Below, in pieces: positions 1-11,711 of a DNA stretch of 64,000 nucleotides (its first letter is position 1; each line of letters starts with the position of its first letter). The notes under the pieces were generated by a model that saw only the letters and a list, made by a program, of their open reading frames with translations, ran no database searches and was not told the origin of the DNA. This stretch comes from Apiosordaria backusii. Lineage: Eukaryota; Ascomycota; Sordariomycetes; Sordariales; Lasiosphaeriaceae. The translations under genes were made by a program, and so were the position numbers. The DNA is taken from positions 1,860,001 through 1,924,000 of the forward strand of contig JAUKTV010000002.1 in NCBI GenBank assembly GCA_030549205.1, given 5' to 3'.

Positions 1-2
1 AT

Positions 3-776
3 GCTACCACAACGTCAACTGCTCTGCCTAGCTGGTGGGGTGGGCCCCTTCCCTCCGACTACTTTACCTCGAGCACATGGGTACCTCCGCCGTTACCTAC
101 CGGAACCGAACCGGCATGTCTCGCCAACCCAGCAGACTCTCTCGACAGGCAATTCCACCTCATCGACTTCAAACAGCAAGGTTTCCTCATCGACTTAGGT
201 GACCGTCCTGGTCTTCCGCCACTCGCCGCGACGGAAGAAGAGGGCCAGGCTATGCTCGACGCGCTCGAGGACTGGGTGCCCACGTTGTATCGATTTGAAA
301 GTCCCGACGGCGGTGCCGATGACTTGTACGACATCGTGGTGGTTGGCACATCCGGACCTAAGCGGTACCTCTCCCTCGAGCAGGATGGGACAATCGGATT
401 CGCCACAGCATCATCCCCCTCTACAACAACCGTGTTTTTTGCCGGCTGCCAAGGCCGCGTTCGCATCCGTGGAGTAAACGGCGCTCTGTACACCGTCCAC
501 GCCGCTGGCCCAGGTCTTGCTGCCTCAGCAGTCCTGACAGTGGGCGATCCTCCAAACGACGGCGTCACTGTTCTCCCGCCTGAGTACACCGTCAATGCCA
601 CTGCTACAGGAGCGACACCACCAGCCAACAACTTCATGCGTCGTAGCACGCTTCAACGTCGCCAGCAGCCCGTGAGACAAGCGGTTCTTGACCGCTGTGG
701 CACCCAGGCCGTCGGCAGCCTTGCCCATCGCTTTGAAGCCAACGACAAGTACGGTGTCGGGCCGGTGGTCTTATAA
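3..776 (+). CDS. Unknown protein, 3' end of a gene entering from the left edge
   Basis: The frame is open from base 3 to a TAA at 774-776, giving at least 257 residues with no start codon that must be used before Met 84 (base 252), so the gene probably begins outside the window. The middle part (about residues 65-180) has the alternating hydrophobic pattern of a beta-rich fold, with a run of Gly/Val/Thr-rich strands, followed by a low-complexity basic tail. No signal peptide or motif is recognisable in the visible part. The GC-rich third positions and long open frame favour real coding. I do not recognise the family. The last 30 residues could be read-through of an unspliced intron. Confidence 0.45.
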   Translation, partial: ATTTSTALPSWWGGPLPSDYFTSSTWVPPPLPTGTEPACLANPADSLDRQFHLIDFKQQGFLIDLGDRPGLPPLAATEEEGQAMLDALEDWVPTLYRFESPDGGADDLYDIVVVGTSGPKRYLSLEQDGTIGFATASSPSTTTVFFAGCQGRVRIRGVNGALYTVHAAGPGLAASAVLTVGDPPNDGVTVLPPEYTVNATATGATPPANNFMRRSTLQRRQQPVRQAVLDRCGTQAVGSLAHRFEANDKYGVGPVVL

Positions 777-2143
777 CAGGGTGAATCTGCTCGCCAGGGA
801 TGAACGAATTCGAAGCGGCGCCTTTTGAGGTGTCCAGCCCCGCTTAGAGACCATCCCACGTCGCTACCTTGGACTTCTTCGTCCCTGGCTCCACCAGCAT
901 CCTTGCCGCCGAGCCCACGCTGGCTCGCGAACGCCCCACTCGAGGGGCGAACTTGCGAACGCCAGCCGGCGAGGCTGCAAAACGACAATTGTGGTGGGAA
1001 CCGCAGACGATGCAGCACTTCACCGGTTAAAGCGATCTTGCTAACTAGTTAGCGGATGTGCGCGGGTGATGCTAAGGAGCCACTTTGGGATGCTTGGAGA
1101 TGGGGATTGTTGCAGATGCTGGGTGGGGGAGGTTGCTGGCGCGCGTTTTACTGCAGGGAGAAGGGTAGAAGCTGCGAGAATTGAGAGGTGGGATTTGGCA
1201 GATTGACCAGGCTGCGGTGCAAGCCGGAATCTGGTTCCGGTGCTGCATGGCGCATTCACACTGATCAGAGCGGTGAGCCGTCAATAGGCTTGCCACACAT
1301 CCTCGAAGAAAAGGCATTATACAGAATCAATCGTCCAGGCTTTGAGCTTTCCAGTTTCCCTGAAATGTGGACGTTTACGATGGTGAGCTTGACTTTTGTT
1401 TGAGACAGGATTCTTGTTCTATCCAGTTTAGGTTACCTACTCTTGTACTCACTCCCACGCCTTGCTTTACGGATAAGCAGGAACTCTCTGAGGCAGCGCG
1501 TTGCTTTTCCGTCCGCACTCCGGCTGGAAAGTGCCAGCAATCGGGTCACCGTTCAGCCGACGGAGAGCTATCTGACGGAGTTTATTTACTCCAGTGGCCG
1601 CGGGCCAGGGATTGCGGCAACAGAGGATAAAGGCGACAGCAATATCACGCAACATGGCAGTTAGCAACAATTGTGTACATGTTTTCAAGATAGTCAAGTC
1701 GTCCACTGCTCCAGTGGCAGTGTAATCTGTGCCATTCCGGTCCCCACTGTGATTTACGAATGCCGATACTGTATCCGTCGCGTGCTTATGTAGCGTAGGC
1801 TGGGCATCTGCCTCATCGCCATCTTGGGCTTGGCGCGTTGGCGCCCCGCTTGGAGAGAACCGTCTTCGCTGCTCTCCTTGTTGCTCTCGTTAGGCGTCTC
1901 GAGCTCAGGTAGACGCTTAATCTTTGCCTTTATTGCGGCTGGTGCTAACGAACTTGACGAGATCCTCGAACATGGGGGTCGTGCGAGTTGTCGGCAGCGG
2001 TAGTGATAGCTTTAAAATACGGAAGGATAATGAAACAAGAGTCCTCACAAGACTGTGGACGGCGGAGTGATGCAGTTAACGGAGTGTGGGGCTTATAACT
2101 GTGATGCCGCCAGGGAGCTTGGTCGGACGACAACCTGACCATA
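777..2143. other. Intergenic, no gene seen
   Basis: Only short, mutually overlapping frames are present on both strands and none shows a motif or a plausible exon structure. It separates the partial gene on the left from the 3' end of the Zn2Cys6 gene on the right, and presumably holds both 3' flanks. Confidence 0.5.
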
Positions 2144-3980
2144 TTACGCGGGAATGAAGTCGAGGTTCATCTTGCGTGCGACTTCCGGCCAGTCCCAGAC
2201 GGCCAACCACTCTCCAGCACTCATAAGCCGCCAGACCTCCTCGAGAACACTCATAACCTTGTCCACATTGCGCATACCAGTATATCCTTTGAGGGTCTTG
2301 ATAGCGATGCGAACCGCGTCTTGGTGTTCCTGGAGGACGCTGGCGGTCCCAATAATGAAGCACGGCAGGAGAAGCAGCCGTTGGCCGGGGTCATTGGGCC
2401 TGAGAGTATTTAGTAATGCCAGGGAGCATTCAACGGCTTCAAAGAGTCTCTCGGCTTGAGGGCGAGGCATTATGGCCGCGGTTGTCTGAGATGGCGGGTT
2501 CAAAGTCCGAAGAAGGTGGATATAGACCATCTGTCTGTAGATATACCCTACCGATTTGCGGCAGTCCCCCGGAGGCCAGTGGGGCACCCAACCTCTGATG
2601 GTGATGTCGAGCTCGGCCGCGTCCTGCCAACAGACGGCAAGATCAGTATGGGCCAGCATATTTCTCCGCATCATGTTCCGGATTGCGGTGGTCCGGGAAA
2701 GGCAGTCCAGCAAGCCGTCAGCAACGCCGAGCAGTCGTGGCTGGTGGATTTGCGGATGTGTGTATGTCCCTTCCGATACTGTTTGGCAATCAGGTTCAAG
2801 GGCAGAGTGGACCAACTCATCGGCATATATGTGATACTCGAAGAACTCGGAGATGAACGAAAAGAAGGCAGGGTCGTTGGGAGTAGACGTGGTGATAAGC
2901 TTCCGGTATATCGATAAATGGATGCGGTGGTCGCCAAAGGGGCTCCCCTCTGCCTGCGCCTCGAGGAGGAAGCAAAGTATCTGTCCGTAGCGGGCAGATA
3001 TAAGCACACCGTTGCCCTCTGCGGTAGGTTCTTTACAGTCGGCATAGAACTTCTGTCTCGCCTCATCATGGTGGTAAATAGAGCGTTTACGTAGCGCCTC
3101 AAGCGTCGTGCTGGGATTGTCCCTCAGTATGCTGATGCCGTACGGAGTGTCGAAATCAATGTGTTTGCTGGCGAGCGAGAGGATAGAGTGCATGAGGCCT
3201 TGGTGCTTCACAGCAATCGGGACCATCATGTCTTTGAAGGCGCTTTTGTCGTCTCCCTCAACTGTCAGCACGGTGCTGAGGTACCCATTGTAATGCCTCC
3301 AGAATATCCTGTCCTCCAGGGTCTCCAGGCCGTCGAAGATGGGTCGCAAGGGGGTCAGCGGCAAACTCTCCTTGCCACTCTTCCAAATCTGCTTCTCCAG
3401 GTATCCCTCGCACAACAGCGCATTCCTCTCGCAGTTCATACCTGCTGAAGGATTAGCAGGCTTGCTTCTTACAACTGCGTTGCTGAGGCTCACATCGCGG
3501 TTTGGCCTCGTCGCACTTCTTTTTACGTCTCCGGCATGTGCGACATCCGGTCTTGGACCGTCGCACCTTCTTGGCGGCACCAACGGTCGGCATGACAGGG
3601 TGCTTCCTCGGTCTACCACGGGGTTTCTTGACTCTCGGCGGGTTGGCGGCCGAGCTATGGTCGGCCGTGAGGATCGACGTAATGGGAGCCTCCTTAAGGA
3701 CGTCCATGCAGAAGTTATCGTCAAGGGGCTCCGGCTTGAGAGCCATTGGGGCTTCTGAGTCCCGGGCGATATCGTACTGGCCGTCATCGCCCCCGTGGTC
3801 TTGGGTGAGCTGGTTGTCGCCTGCGGATGCTATTTTCCAGGCTTCCGTGGAGGTCAAGTGAGCCGTCGTCTGGCCAGGAGGTGAATCTGAGGCTGAGGAG
3901 GCGCTGGAGAAGCCATTGGCATTGGCGGGCGCGCTCTCGCCATTGAGAAAAGAGGGTTGGATGCTTGAAGCCATGGTCAA
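2144..3980 (-). CDS. AT-hook plus Zn(2)Cys(6) fungal transcription factor (two exons)
   Basis: Predicted nuclear DNA-binding regulator of 594 residues. Exons are 3494-3980 and 2144-3441; the intron 3442-3493 (52 bp, GTGAGC...CAG, branch GCTAATC) lies inside the zinc cluster. Splicing there restores the six cysteines at about residues 146, 149, 156, 163, 166 and 173 with the family spacing C-x2-C-x6-C-x6-C-x2-C-x6-C. An AT-hook (core RGRPRKH, about residues 121-127) precedes the cluster, and the N-terminal 110 residues are Ser/Ala-rich and acidic. The remaining 420 residues look like the helical fungal-specific regulatory domain. The start is the first Met of the open frame (Met 3 is an equally possible start). 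Targets cannot be inferred. The 5' part and the leader of this gene also exist as partial copies at 18991-19196 and 23481-23589. Confidence 0.88.
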
Positions 3981-3992
3981 CCACGACAGAGT

Positions 3993-4101
3993 ATGTTGGG
4001 ATTACTGAAGTAGAAGGTTGGTAGCTAGACAGAGCTGAAGCCAAAAGGCAGGCTAGGTCCTGAAGTGGACGGCTGAGGGTCTAGATACCACAGCTGATTG
4101 T
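3993..4101 (-). promoter_or_regulatory. 5' leader of the Zn2Cys6 gene, copied at 23481-23589
   Basis: These 109 bases just upstream of the start codon recur in reverse orientation at 23481-23589 with one mismatch noticed. The block contains the sequence expected for promoter or 5'UTR. Its left end (3993-4004) coincides with the breakpoint seen in the partial coding copy at 19187-19196. Confidence 0.7.
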
Positions 4102-4600
4102 CATTGAACACCCTTAATTGAGAACCCCCATCGCGCCGCCCACCGTGGCCATCATTGCCGCTTGTCCGTTGGATCCCCCCCCTTAATGCTCGCGAACGGC
4201 CCATCCTGACAACACTCCCTGCGAATCCATGACCTGCCCTCCACCAACCACCCTATCTAACCATGGTTGACTGCCTTTTTATTGGCAAATGGATTAAGTT
4301 GGTTAGGATTGCTATAACGGTGTGCTGGGAACACGAGCCGTTGTTCTGGCATGCTCGGAACATGACCTCTTGTTCCCACACGTCCGTTCTGCACGCCTGC
4401 CATGATGCAATGAGACCTGTTAAGGCAACGATGTAATTTCAGCCCGCAATGCATGTCCGCAGCTGCGTCTAGCTAGTTTCGGTTTCCGGATATAGGGGAA
4501 CCGGCCGCCTGGACGAGCATCTGGAGCGCTCATATTCTACTGGTCAATGTTGGCTCGCTCACATTGACTTCCGGAGCTGATGCGTGTACGGCGTTCAATC

Positions 4601-4804
4601 TGCACTTTCAAGGATCACAGTTTTGTGTTCCATGTCATCAGGTCAGCTTTGGCCCATCTTACAGGCATCACAGTTTGTGATCCATGTCGCCAGGTCAGCC
4701 TTTGGCCCATCTGCACTTTCAGGGATCACAGTTTTGTGATCCCTGTCATCAGGTCAGCTTTGGCCCATCAGCACTTACAGGCATCACAGTTTTATGACCC
4801 ATGC
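4601..4804. repeat. Tandem repeat, about 52-59 bp unit, 3.5 copies
   Basis: Units begin at about 4601, 4660, 4712 and 4770 (the last is partial). Each has a core reading like GGATCACA-gttt-TGTGATCC, a short hairpin, followed by CAGGTCAGCTTTGGCCCATC. The units differ by scattered substitutions and small indels. No coding potential is seen. Confidence 0.8.
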
Positions 4805-4829
4805 GCTAATAGCTTTCCTTGTCTAAGGG

Positions 4830-5011
4830 CTGAGTGAGTTGGAGGGCAGTTCTCCTGGCCGACTCGACCACGATCTGGTGCTATGCCGCCACCACCGCCA
4901 TCTCGGAATCCCTCAGCAGGCCGTTCGACTCTCCCTTACCCCAGGTGTAGGCTGCAGGGTGAAGCCATCGTTGGTATCCCGATTCTGCCAGGATGTGTAA
5001 ATAGTGCACCT
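4830..5011 (+). repeat. 182-bp inverted repeat, copy A (identical to 16733-16914 reversed)
   Basis: Base-by-base comparison with the reverse complement of 16733-16914 found no difference over 182 bases; identity stops abruptly on both sides. Copy B runs directly into a remnant of the 7304-9049 gene family, so this block may itself derive from such a gene. Confidence 0.85.
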
Positions 5012-5712
5012 CTAAGGTGCCTATAATCGTGCACTGCACTGGAGTGCGCTACCACGAGCAGCATAGTGCACGGCATTGTAGGGCGCAGAATGATGCACCT
5101 TGCACTAAGGCGCTACCCTTGCCCGTCGTCAAGGGGCATCCGCCCAGCACCCTGGTTGCCTCCAAACAAGCCATTAGGTTGCCCTGCCCTTCCCACATTA
5201 ACTTCCACGCTGTATGATTGGCTGAGTTCGCTCTGAGCATTCAATCTTCAGCCAAACTGCATTCACAGTGTATTTTCCGGCAAGGCTACTGACGACTTGA
5301 GAGCAAGAACGCCCCTAGCTAAATGCATGTCTATGAGCTCATGCAACTGTGTCGAAGCTACGTGGTGTACGGGAACAGGGGAGAGCAGACTGTCAGCCAA
5401 ATAATCTAGTCAAGACGCTAATCATGCACGTTAGTTCGCGGGGATCGCTCCATGATGGAGATGTAGGGCTGAGACCACGATATCGACGCACAGTCTGCAT
5501 ATGCGTCTCTCCAGTTCCGCGGCCGGAAGGAGAGGAAGGCTGAAATGCTCACGACGTCTTAGTGGTCAATGGCTTCGTTCTGTTGTACCGGCAGCGTGAA
5601 AGCCCGGCTGCCACCTTTGATGTGCACTAACGCTCCTCCCCTACTTCTACCCCCTAACATCCTCGAAATATTCTCTGCATCCTAAGTTATCCTCGTAATT
5701 CTCTCTTCTGCG
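5012..5712. other. Intergenic, no gene seen
   Basis: Short frames only. The last 80 bases are pyrimidine-rich, as is usual just upstream of fungal start codons, which is mild support for the small frame at 5713. Confidence 0.4.
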
Positions 5713-5916
5713 ATGTCTTTCGATGGGCCATTTATCGAATCTTACAGAGCATTAGCACTGCGTTCGTATCACAACGCAAAGCGAGGCATTGCCTGTATCT
5801 GTGAGGGGCTTACATTCCTCGGAGAGGCAACTAAAGATCTGTTTGTATTTATGCTCTTCGCCTTCGGCCTGTGCTATGCGTTTCTCATAAGTTTGCTACC
5901 CTGCCTCCTACTATAA
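5713..5916 (+). CDS. Small putative membrane protein
   Basis: 67 residues ending in a strongly hydrophobic stretch (residues about 44-67, rich in Phe, Leu and Cys) that could be a C-terminal membrane anchor. A CT-rich leader precedes the ATG. No family is recognised and the frame is short, so this could be a chance ORF or the first exon of something larger. Confidence 0.25.
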   Translation: MSFDGPFIESYRALALRSYHNAKRGIACICEGLTFLGEATKDLFVFMLFAFGLCYAFLISLLPCLLL

Positions 5917-6113
5917 AGGTATCACTCTAAATCCCCCCTTAAGGTAGATTGAGTTCGAGCTAATAATTACTGTCCCTCCTACGATACCAGCCACCTTAAT
6001 CCAGACTGTCTCGGCGTACCAGTCATTCCTCTCTACGCCGTTCATTCCTCTTCAGTCTCCATCTGCTTTATATAAAGTCGCACTTCACGCTTCCACTCAC
6101 CACACTGTACGAC

Positions 6114-6386
6114 ATGCCGGTTAGCGAGCCTCATGTTCAGGCACTGTATCCAGACGCCAAGGAAGCGGCCTGCTTCGGCCGCAACCACCAACAACTGGGA
6201 GAGGTGGATGGTCCGAAACCGTGGCTCGAGAGGTTAAAAAACGAACAAGAGTCTCGAGGCGATGTGGTTCAGATAGGCGGCGAGGAGTACCGCATTGGGA
6301 AGAGGCTAGGCAAAGGGTCTTTCGGAGTCGTTTTCGAAGGCGACAAGCTCTCCGAAGAAGGCCCGCTCCCAGTGGCTATCAAATTC
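6114..6386 (+). pseudogene. Casein kinase 1-like N-terminal exon, truncated
   Basis: The 91 residues end with a recognisable kinase glycine loop (GKGSFGVVFEG) and the VAIKF strand carrying the ATP-anchoring lysine. A good donor (GTAAGT) follows at 6387, and a plausible acceptor ends near 6498, but the sequence after it stops within about ten codons and shows no kinase lobe. The kinase is therefore cut after its first exon. In families of this type, the rest (catalytic loop, DFG, C-lobe) should span another 200 or more residues. A different CK1 piece, a C-terminal one, lies at 54321-54780. The 90-residue N-terminal extension before the loop is unusual for CK1. Confidence 0.6.
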
Positions 6387-6529
6387 GTAAGTGACCTTCC
6401 ACGATTGACAATATGTGATATTACCTTGCGCGCATTTCCGTTTTTATTTTGCGTATATTTGCATATTTCGTTTTTAACTGTGTATCCCTATTTCGCAGCC
6501 CCACCCGTTAAAAATGCACAGTTTTAGAT

Positions 6530-6672
6530 AGAAGCACAGACTTTTGCGACTCCACCACTTAAACCCCTGTTTCTAGAGCGGGCGGCGGACGGCGGGAATG
6601 GCACGCTAAAATTCACTAGGAGAAGCACAGACTTTTACAGTTCCACCTCCGAAACCCTTGTTTTCTGCGATC
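6530..6672. repeat. Diverged direct repeat, period about 92 bp
   Basis: The stretch starting AGAAGCACAGACTTTT at about 6530 recurs at about 6622 with the following 50 bases still alignable (AAACCCCTGTTT against AAACCCTTGTTT). Probably a decayed repeat unit inserted behind the truncated kinase exon. Confidence 0.55.
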
Positions 6673-7303
6673 CCCACCGTGCGAGCTGCCCTGCAAACCC
6701 GCGGCCTTGGTTTGCCAAGCCATTTGATGCCAAAAAGAAGCCGCTCTGGGATGTGAGAACCGTAGGTACGGGTTCCTAAAGTAGAAAGTGAAAGACAGAT
6801 CGTAATGCTTGGTTGGAAGCGCAGAAGTCCCTTGGCTGGACAGTTGAACCGCTTCAGGATGGTGTTGATGATGATGACCACCATCTCGCCGGCCCCGAAA
6901 GTCGTCGGGTAGAAAATGGTATAAGGAGGGCGGATACCGACATGTCTCCATAAGGTCCTGTGCGTCACACTAAAATTCCCGGGTGATTTGAAGCTCATGG
7001 TGCAGAAGTGGGTCAGGCGACAGATCATGAGGTCCACCCTGCATGAGCAAACAGTCTGCTCCCTCTCACTGGTCAATGTGTGAACTCCCGTTCAGACCAC
7101 ACCTCACATACCGCATGTACTCGAAAATATCTCCAGTTTCTCAAGCCTGTGTAGTGTGTGGGTGACATTTTGAACTATAGCTTCGAGTAGCACAGGTATT
7201 CTCAATGCTGTCTAATAACGGTCTCCTGTGAGTCCTGTCCCATCAGGTAGATATGCATCCTCCCTCAGAGCAATCAGTTCGATCCCGTTTCCATGCGCCA
7301 CTC
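6673..7303. other. Intergenic, no gene seen
   Basis: A minus-strand frame of 156 codons covers most of this stretch but has no motif, no codon pattern and no partner exon, so I do not call it. The right end is the 3' flank of the 7304-9049 gene. Confidence 0.4.
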
Positions 7304-9049
7304 CTACTCGTTTTTGTTGGCCGGACCACCCCAGTGCGAGACAATGCGTGGACACCCCGAAGATTCCAGCCACTCAGAGACCATGTCAACCCACCGAGTT
7401 CCCAGGTTCGTGAAACAGAACCTTTGCTCGAGGCCTTGGCTCGACAACGCCGCCCAGATCTGTTTGGCCCTCTCGAGGGGAGGACCTGATTGACCAGAGA
7501 CGGAGCATTGCACCTGGGCCATTGACAAGTGACATACCAGATCGGGAAAGCCCTCGGCCACAACCAAACACTCCCGGGATGCTCGGTATGCAAGTTCCCA
7601 GCCACTCAAGGACCCCAGAGCACCGAACAAAGTCTGGCCCTGTCGCTGCAGGTGGCCGATAACGGCAAGGCCAAAGCATGCGCGAAAGAAGTTCCGTCTC
7701 ATCGTTCTACCAAACGGTACCAGCCCTTCGTACTCACTAACAATGTCCGCAAAAAGACCCTTGGCTGAAGCAAGATCATCTTCGAACCCACAGAGGGCTC
7801 GGGAGAGGAACAGCTCCGCCTGTGCCAGCCGGTAGAGACGACGCTGTCGCCCACTTACGACCTCGATCCTATCTGCGACGGTTTGTGCCTTCTCCCAGAG
7901 GCCAAGCTCTGCATATACGGCAATAAGATGTAGACGAGATGAGAACTGCACCCGGGTGGGAGGGTATTGACTCGAAAGAGGCTCGAAGTATTGGCGTGCT
8001 GCCTCAAAATTGCCCTGAAAACGACGAAGTTTGCCTTTCATGTAGTCGAGACGCGAAGACATGATAGTTTCAAGGCTCGAAGGCTGGGCTGCATGAAAGG
8101 GTGTCCACTGACCAACCAGTTTCCAAGCTTCAGAGACGTGGCCGAGCTCAACAGACTGTTGGGCGCGGAAAAGTAGCGCCTCAGCTCGCTGGCTATTCCC
8201 CTTCCGGTCCGGCCCAGGGGACAGCGAGATTGACACCGCTTGTCCACCCACCAAGGATAGGGTAAGTCGGCGGAGGCCGATGCTGAAATCAAGTGGCGAC
8301 GGCGCTATTCGGTCCGCCAGGGTTTGCGCCACTGCAAGCGCATTGCTTTTGGTGTCGTGGTCGCCGAAGTGCGAGATAGAGATACACACTTCAATCGTGC
8401 TGGGGAGCTCACTCACTAGTAACTTATCCACGGGAAGCTTGTATAAGAGAGGGACTACGAAAGGGAGGAGCGCGTTTCCTTTCTCGACAAAACTAGAAAA
8501 TTAATACCGAGTTTGCCATGATATTGGAAATTCGGGTCTTACCTACCTTGTGTCGAGATCAGGGATTGGAAACCCGTGGAAGACAAGCCTCATGGCATCC
8601 AGCTGCCCACAGGTGCCGTCCAGGGATTCAAGACTGTTTCGAATAAACGTCCGTGAGGGTTCTGGCAGTTCGAAATTACGGTAAGCCCACCACGGGCCCT
8701 GGTCTGCATCAGGCACCGATGATCCGATAGTCACAAGAACAGCATGGGCGTCGATCGCATCTTTGATTGCCTTGTCGAGTCGGCCTTCGTCGGAGAAAAC
8801 GCCGGGGAGTTGAAACGGCCGTTCCCGTAATTCGTTTCCGTTTTCATTCCATTTGCGAAAGGGGGAAAGGGCACGGTGGAAGAGGTCACCAGGCACTGGT
8901 CGAGGTTCCAGATATGCAAGTAGTTGCAGGAAACCCTTGCAGTCACCAGAGGATGCAGGACAGCCTCTCGAGTGCCGCCCTAGCGATGATATGGTTTGGT
9001 ATAGTTTGCCGCAATAGCAGCGCCGCTCATGATCCGTGGTAGCTTGCAT
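7304..9049 (-). CDS. Orphan protein with zinc-finger-like N-terminus and helical C-terminus (two exons)
   Basis: 563 residues. Exons are 8547-9049 and 7304-8492; the intron 8493-8546 has donor GTAGGT and acceptor TTCTAG, and splicing removes a stop immediately after the donor. Residues 11-30 have the look of a C2H2-type finger with a C-x-C start, a SLGRH helix and a closing Cys. The rest is mostly helical with evenly spaced Ala/Leu/Tyr positions, as in TPR-like repeats. No P-loop or kinase motif is present, so calling it a STAND protein would be unsupported. Pieces of the same C-terminus (motif RWVDMVSEWL) occur at 16915-17045 and about 17560-17650, so it belongs to a locally multiplied family. 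Function unknown. Confidence 0.65.
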
Positions 9050-10434
9050 TGTGACCCCTTGGGCGTTAGCAGGGGATTTCTTGAACCTCGTCGGGCTGAT
9101 CCTGCATCGTGGATGCGGGGTTTATCTTCACCGATATGCATCTAAGTGGGTTATACAGTTAACAGGGGATGAAGTGAACTTTGTCGAGTTGACTGGTGCG
9201 CGCTCGCACCACCGAAAACACCCGAGGGCCGATATCTTGTGCCGTTCTGGCTTGACAGTTACTACGCAGATTGCCGGTGGAGTTAATTTCTCTATAATCG
9301 AACTCACCTACCTAACCGCGGCCTCAAAACTCACAAGAGCGTGCTGCCGAGGGCCCTTGGGGGACGTCGACAGGACACTGTGTGACTGCATGTATGCGGG
9401 CTTAGTGTGCGAGCCGAGAAGCTTGAGAAGGGTAGGTACATTCTAGACAGTAACTATTGCTGCCTTCCGAACCTACCCCGCCTACCTGATTGCCCCAAAA
9501 CACCAGTAGGCAGACGAGGATTCGAAGTAGACGGGGAAATGGAAGTGGAAAGCGAAGCATAAAGACAGAACTCCTTTCCGGAAGATCAGACAGCTCCAGT
9601 CCTTAACGTTACTTGCAATTGCGGATATAAACATAAAGTATGGTCACTTACCTGCAATTTTTGAGCAAGACTGCTTGACGGAGGGCATTTTATTGATCTA
9701 ACCAGTAAAGGGAGGTAGCGCCTTTGTCCAATCCCCGAGCAAATGCTGGTTTGTCGCTTAGTGTACACACAGTGCAGTGCCAAAGTGGGTCCGGTGACGC
9801 GCTCATAGGTCGATTTCGCACAAGGTCCTGTGTCACGCTAACTAAACTATGCAGACTCGTTGTATATCCTCAGGATCCCCCTCATCCTGAGAACGAAACT
9901 GTAGATTAACGCTGAAATGTCGAGTTACCGACTCATAGCGCAGCCATTCATCGTTTGTATGCTGTATGAACTTACATGCCAGCCACAAAATGCGTTCCTT
10001 CCGTTGCGTCGCCCAAGACACCACCTCAACGTACCTTACCTTTCGTGACAATTAACACTTGCGAAAGTTTCATTGATGGCCCATGGAAAGCCCCGCATTG
10101 CCCGGTCCTCGGGGAAGGGATTTCTCCGGCTCAGGAAATTGTCCTCTTCAAGCCGAGGGGGTGGGTTGCCAGCTCCAGGGGGTTTGACAACTGTCTGGTT
10201 GGGTTGTCGCTTACACACCTCTGGTACCGCCAAGGATGAATGCACGGATGTGCTGCTATGTGGGTCACAGCAAAGCCCTGGCAAGCAAGATCTAAGTCCC
10301 AGACGCTTGATACAGGACGAGAAGGTAGGTAGCGGGACAAAAGGATGAAAGGCATAGATAACAGCTTTTGATCATTCTCGTCACACTTGACTCACGTAAA
10401 TAGGACCAGTTGATTGTGGTAAATGCTGCTATAC
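9050..10434. other. Intergenic, no gene seen
   Basis: About 1.4 kb between two minus-strand genes. Frames on both strands are short or are explained as chance overlaps; no TE motif or tandem repeat was noticed. Confidence 0.4.
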
Positions 10435-11309
10435 CTAAACTATGCGGGCATCCGGCCCTGACATAGCACCCAAGTTTTGCGCTTCGTTCCCGGAGTCTTT
10501 GGTCTCGGGGCCCGATGAAACGGAGCGGACCGTCACCATGCCACGCTTCTTTCTGTAAATCCAGTAAGACCGCCAAATCGTCCACTCCAGAACTGGAATT
10601 GTTGCCGTAATGCATTGTTCCAAATGGCTATCAGAGCCGATGTTTGCGTAGCTGAGCCCCAAGAGGACGACACTCGAAGTGAATGCAGCAAGCGAGGTGG
10701 CAGCAGCGCTCCAAAAGCGATACTTTGCGACACAGGTGAGGTAATCATCGCTCGGCGGGATTATCGTGGAAGAAAAGATAGCAAGATGAGTGAAGGCAAG
10801 AGAGCCCCAGACGAGAGGATGATCATGCCTCAAATAGAGCCAAAGTCCCAAACCGAAGTAAACAAGTTCTAAGCCCCCAGCTAACAACCAGATGCATGTG
10901 CGTCTAATAGTTTGCTGAGAACGACACCTTGCAAGAGGGTAAGCAATCACGGCGTTCTACAGGTTCATTGTCAGCGCTGAAACATCGGGTTCGTGCTTCC
11001 ACGGGTAGTAGCACTTACCTCTCCGGCGGCAATAGATATAAATATAATAACCTTCCACCCCGTGCCAATATCGCGTGACGCAATGTCAGACTTTGCCTCT
11101 GCAACGATAACAAGAGATAGGGTTGCTAAGAGGAGAGTCAGACAGCACACAAGAGCTGCCCACTTCGATGTTTTGTTTAGGTCCTCGCGGTAAGGAAAAG
11201 CACATGACAGTATCGCACAGATGAGAAGGGTGAAAATAACAAGACTAAAAGATAAGAGCAAGCGAGTGTCTGTAAACCCATCCATGATGGAAGGTGATTT
11301 ACTAGTCAT
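10435..11309 (-). CDS. Seven-helix membrane protein, function unknown (two exons)
   Basis: Exons 11019-11309 and 10435-10956; intron 10957-11018 (62 bp, GTAAGT...TGTAG). The 270-residue product shows seven hydrophobic segments at roughly residues 16-38, 49-68, 85-106, 119-142, 149-168, 180-208 and 218-240, with a short charged N-terminus and a polar, Ser-rich tail of about 35 residues. The third helix spans the exon junction, which supports the splice. The arrangement resembles fungal integral membrane proteins of receptor-like topology, but I see no family signature and make no functional claim. Confidence 0.65.
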
Positions 11310-11711
11310 GAAAGAAATATGATTGCTTTGCCCATTCTGAATCCTAGGGGGGGGGGCATGATATTAAAACCTCCTCAAGAACCCTCCACACCACGGTGAT
11401 CTTGCTGGAAAGGATTATTGTGCCGCGGAGCTTCCCTTGCATGTAGGTACGTACCTAGGTGCACACTTATGGGACCCCGGCTACGCCAAGTCCGGAGTGC
11501 ATCGTGGGGGTGGATTTTAGTGCAGCTGTTGCGCTCATGTTCAATCCTCGAGCATGGCTGCCGGCATTGCACTCTGTTGCAGCCCGTAATTATGACAACT
11601 CGGCAGGTCCGAATCTGAGAAGACGCGGCTTGTGTGTATAATAGGGAGCATACTCCAATGCTTCTTGCTTTGAAACAAATGCTTTTTTAAGGCATTTGAG
11701 CAAACGCGGCC

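Noticed and set aside
6387..6520. Second exon of the casein kinase at 6114
   Set aside because: After the best acceptor, the frame stops within about ten codons and does not read as kinase.
6606..7076. 156-codon minus-strand frame
   Set aside because: No motif and no partner exon; it overlaps a diverged repeat at its low end.
7304..9049. Assignment of this gene to the STAND/NB-ARC class
   Set aside because: Helical and TPR-like, but there is no P-loop or sensor motif in either exon.
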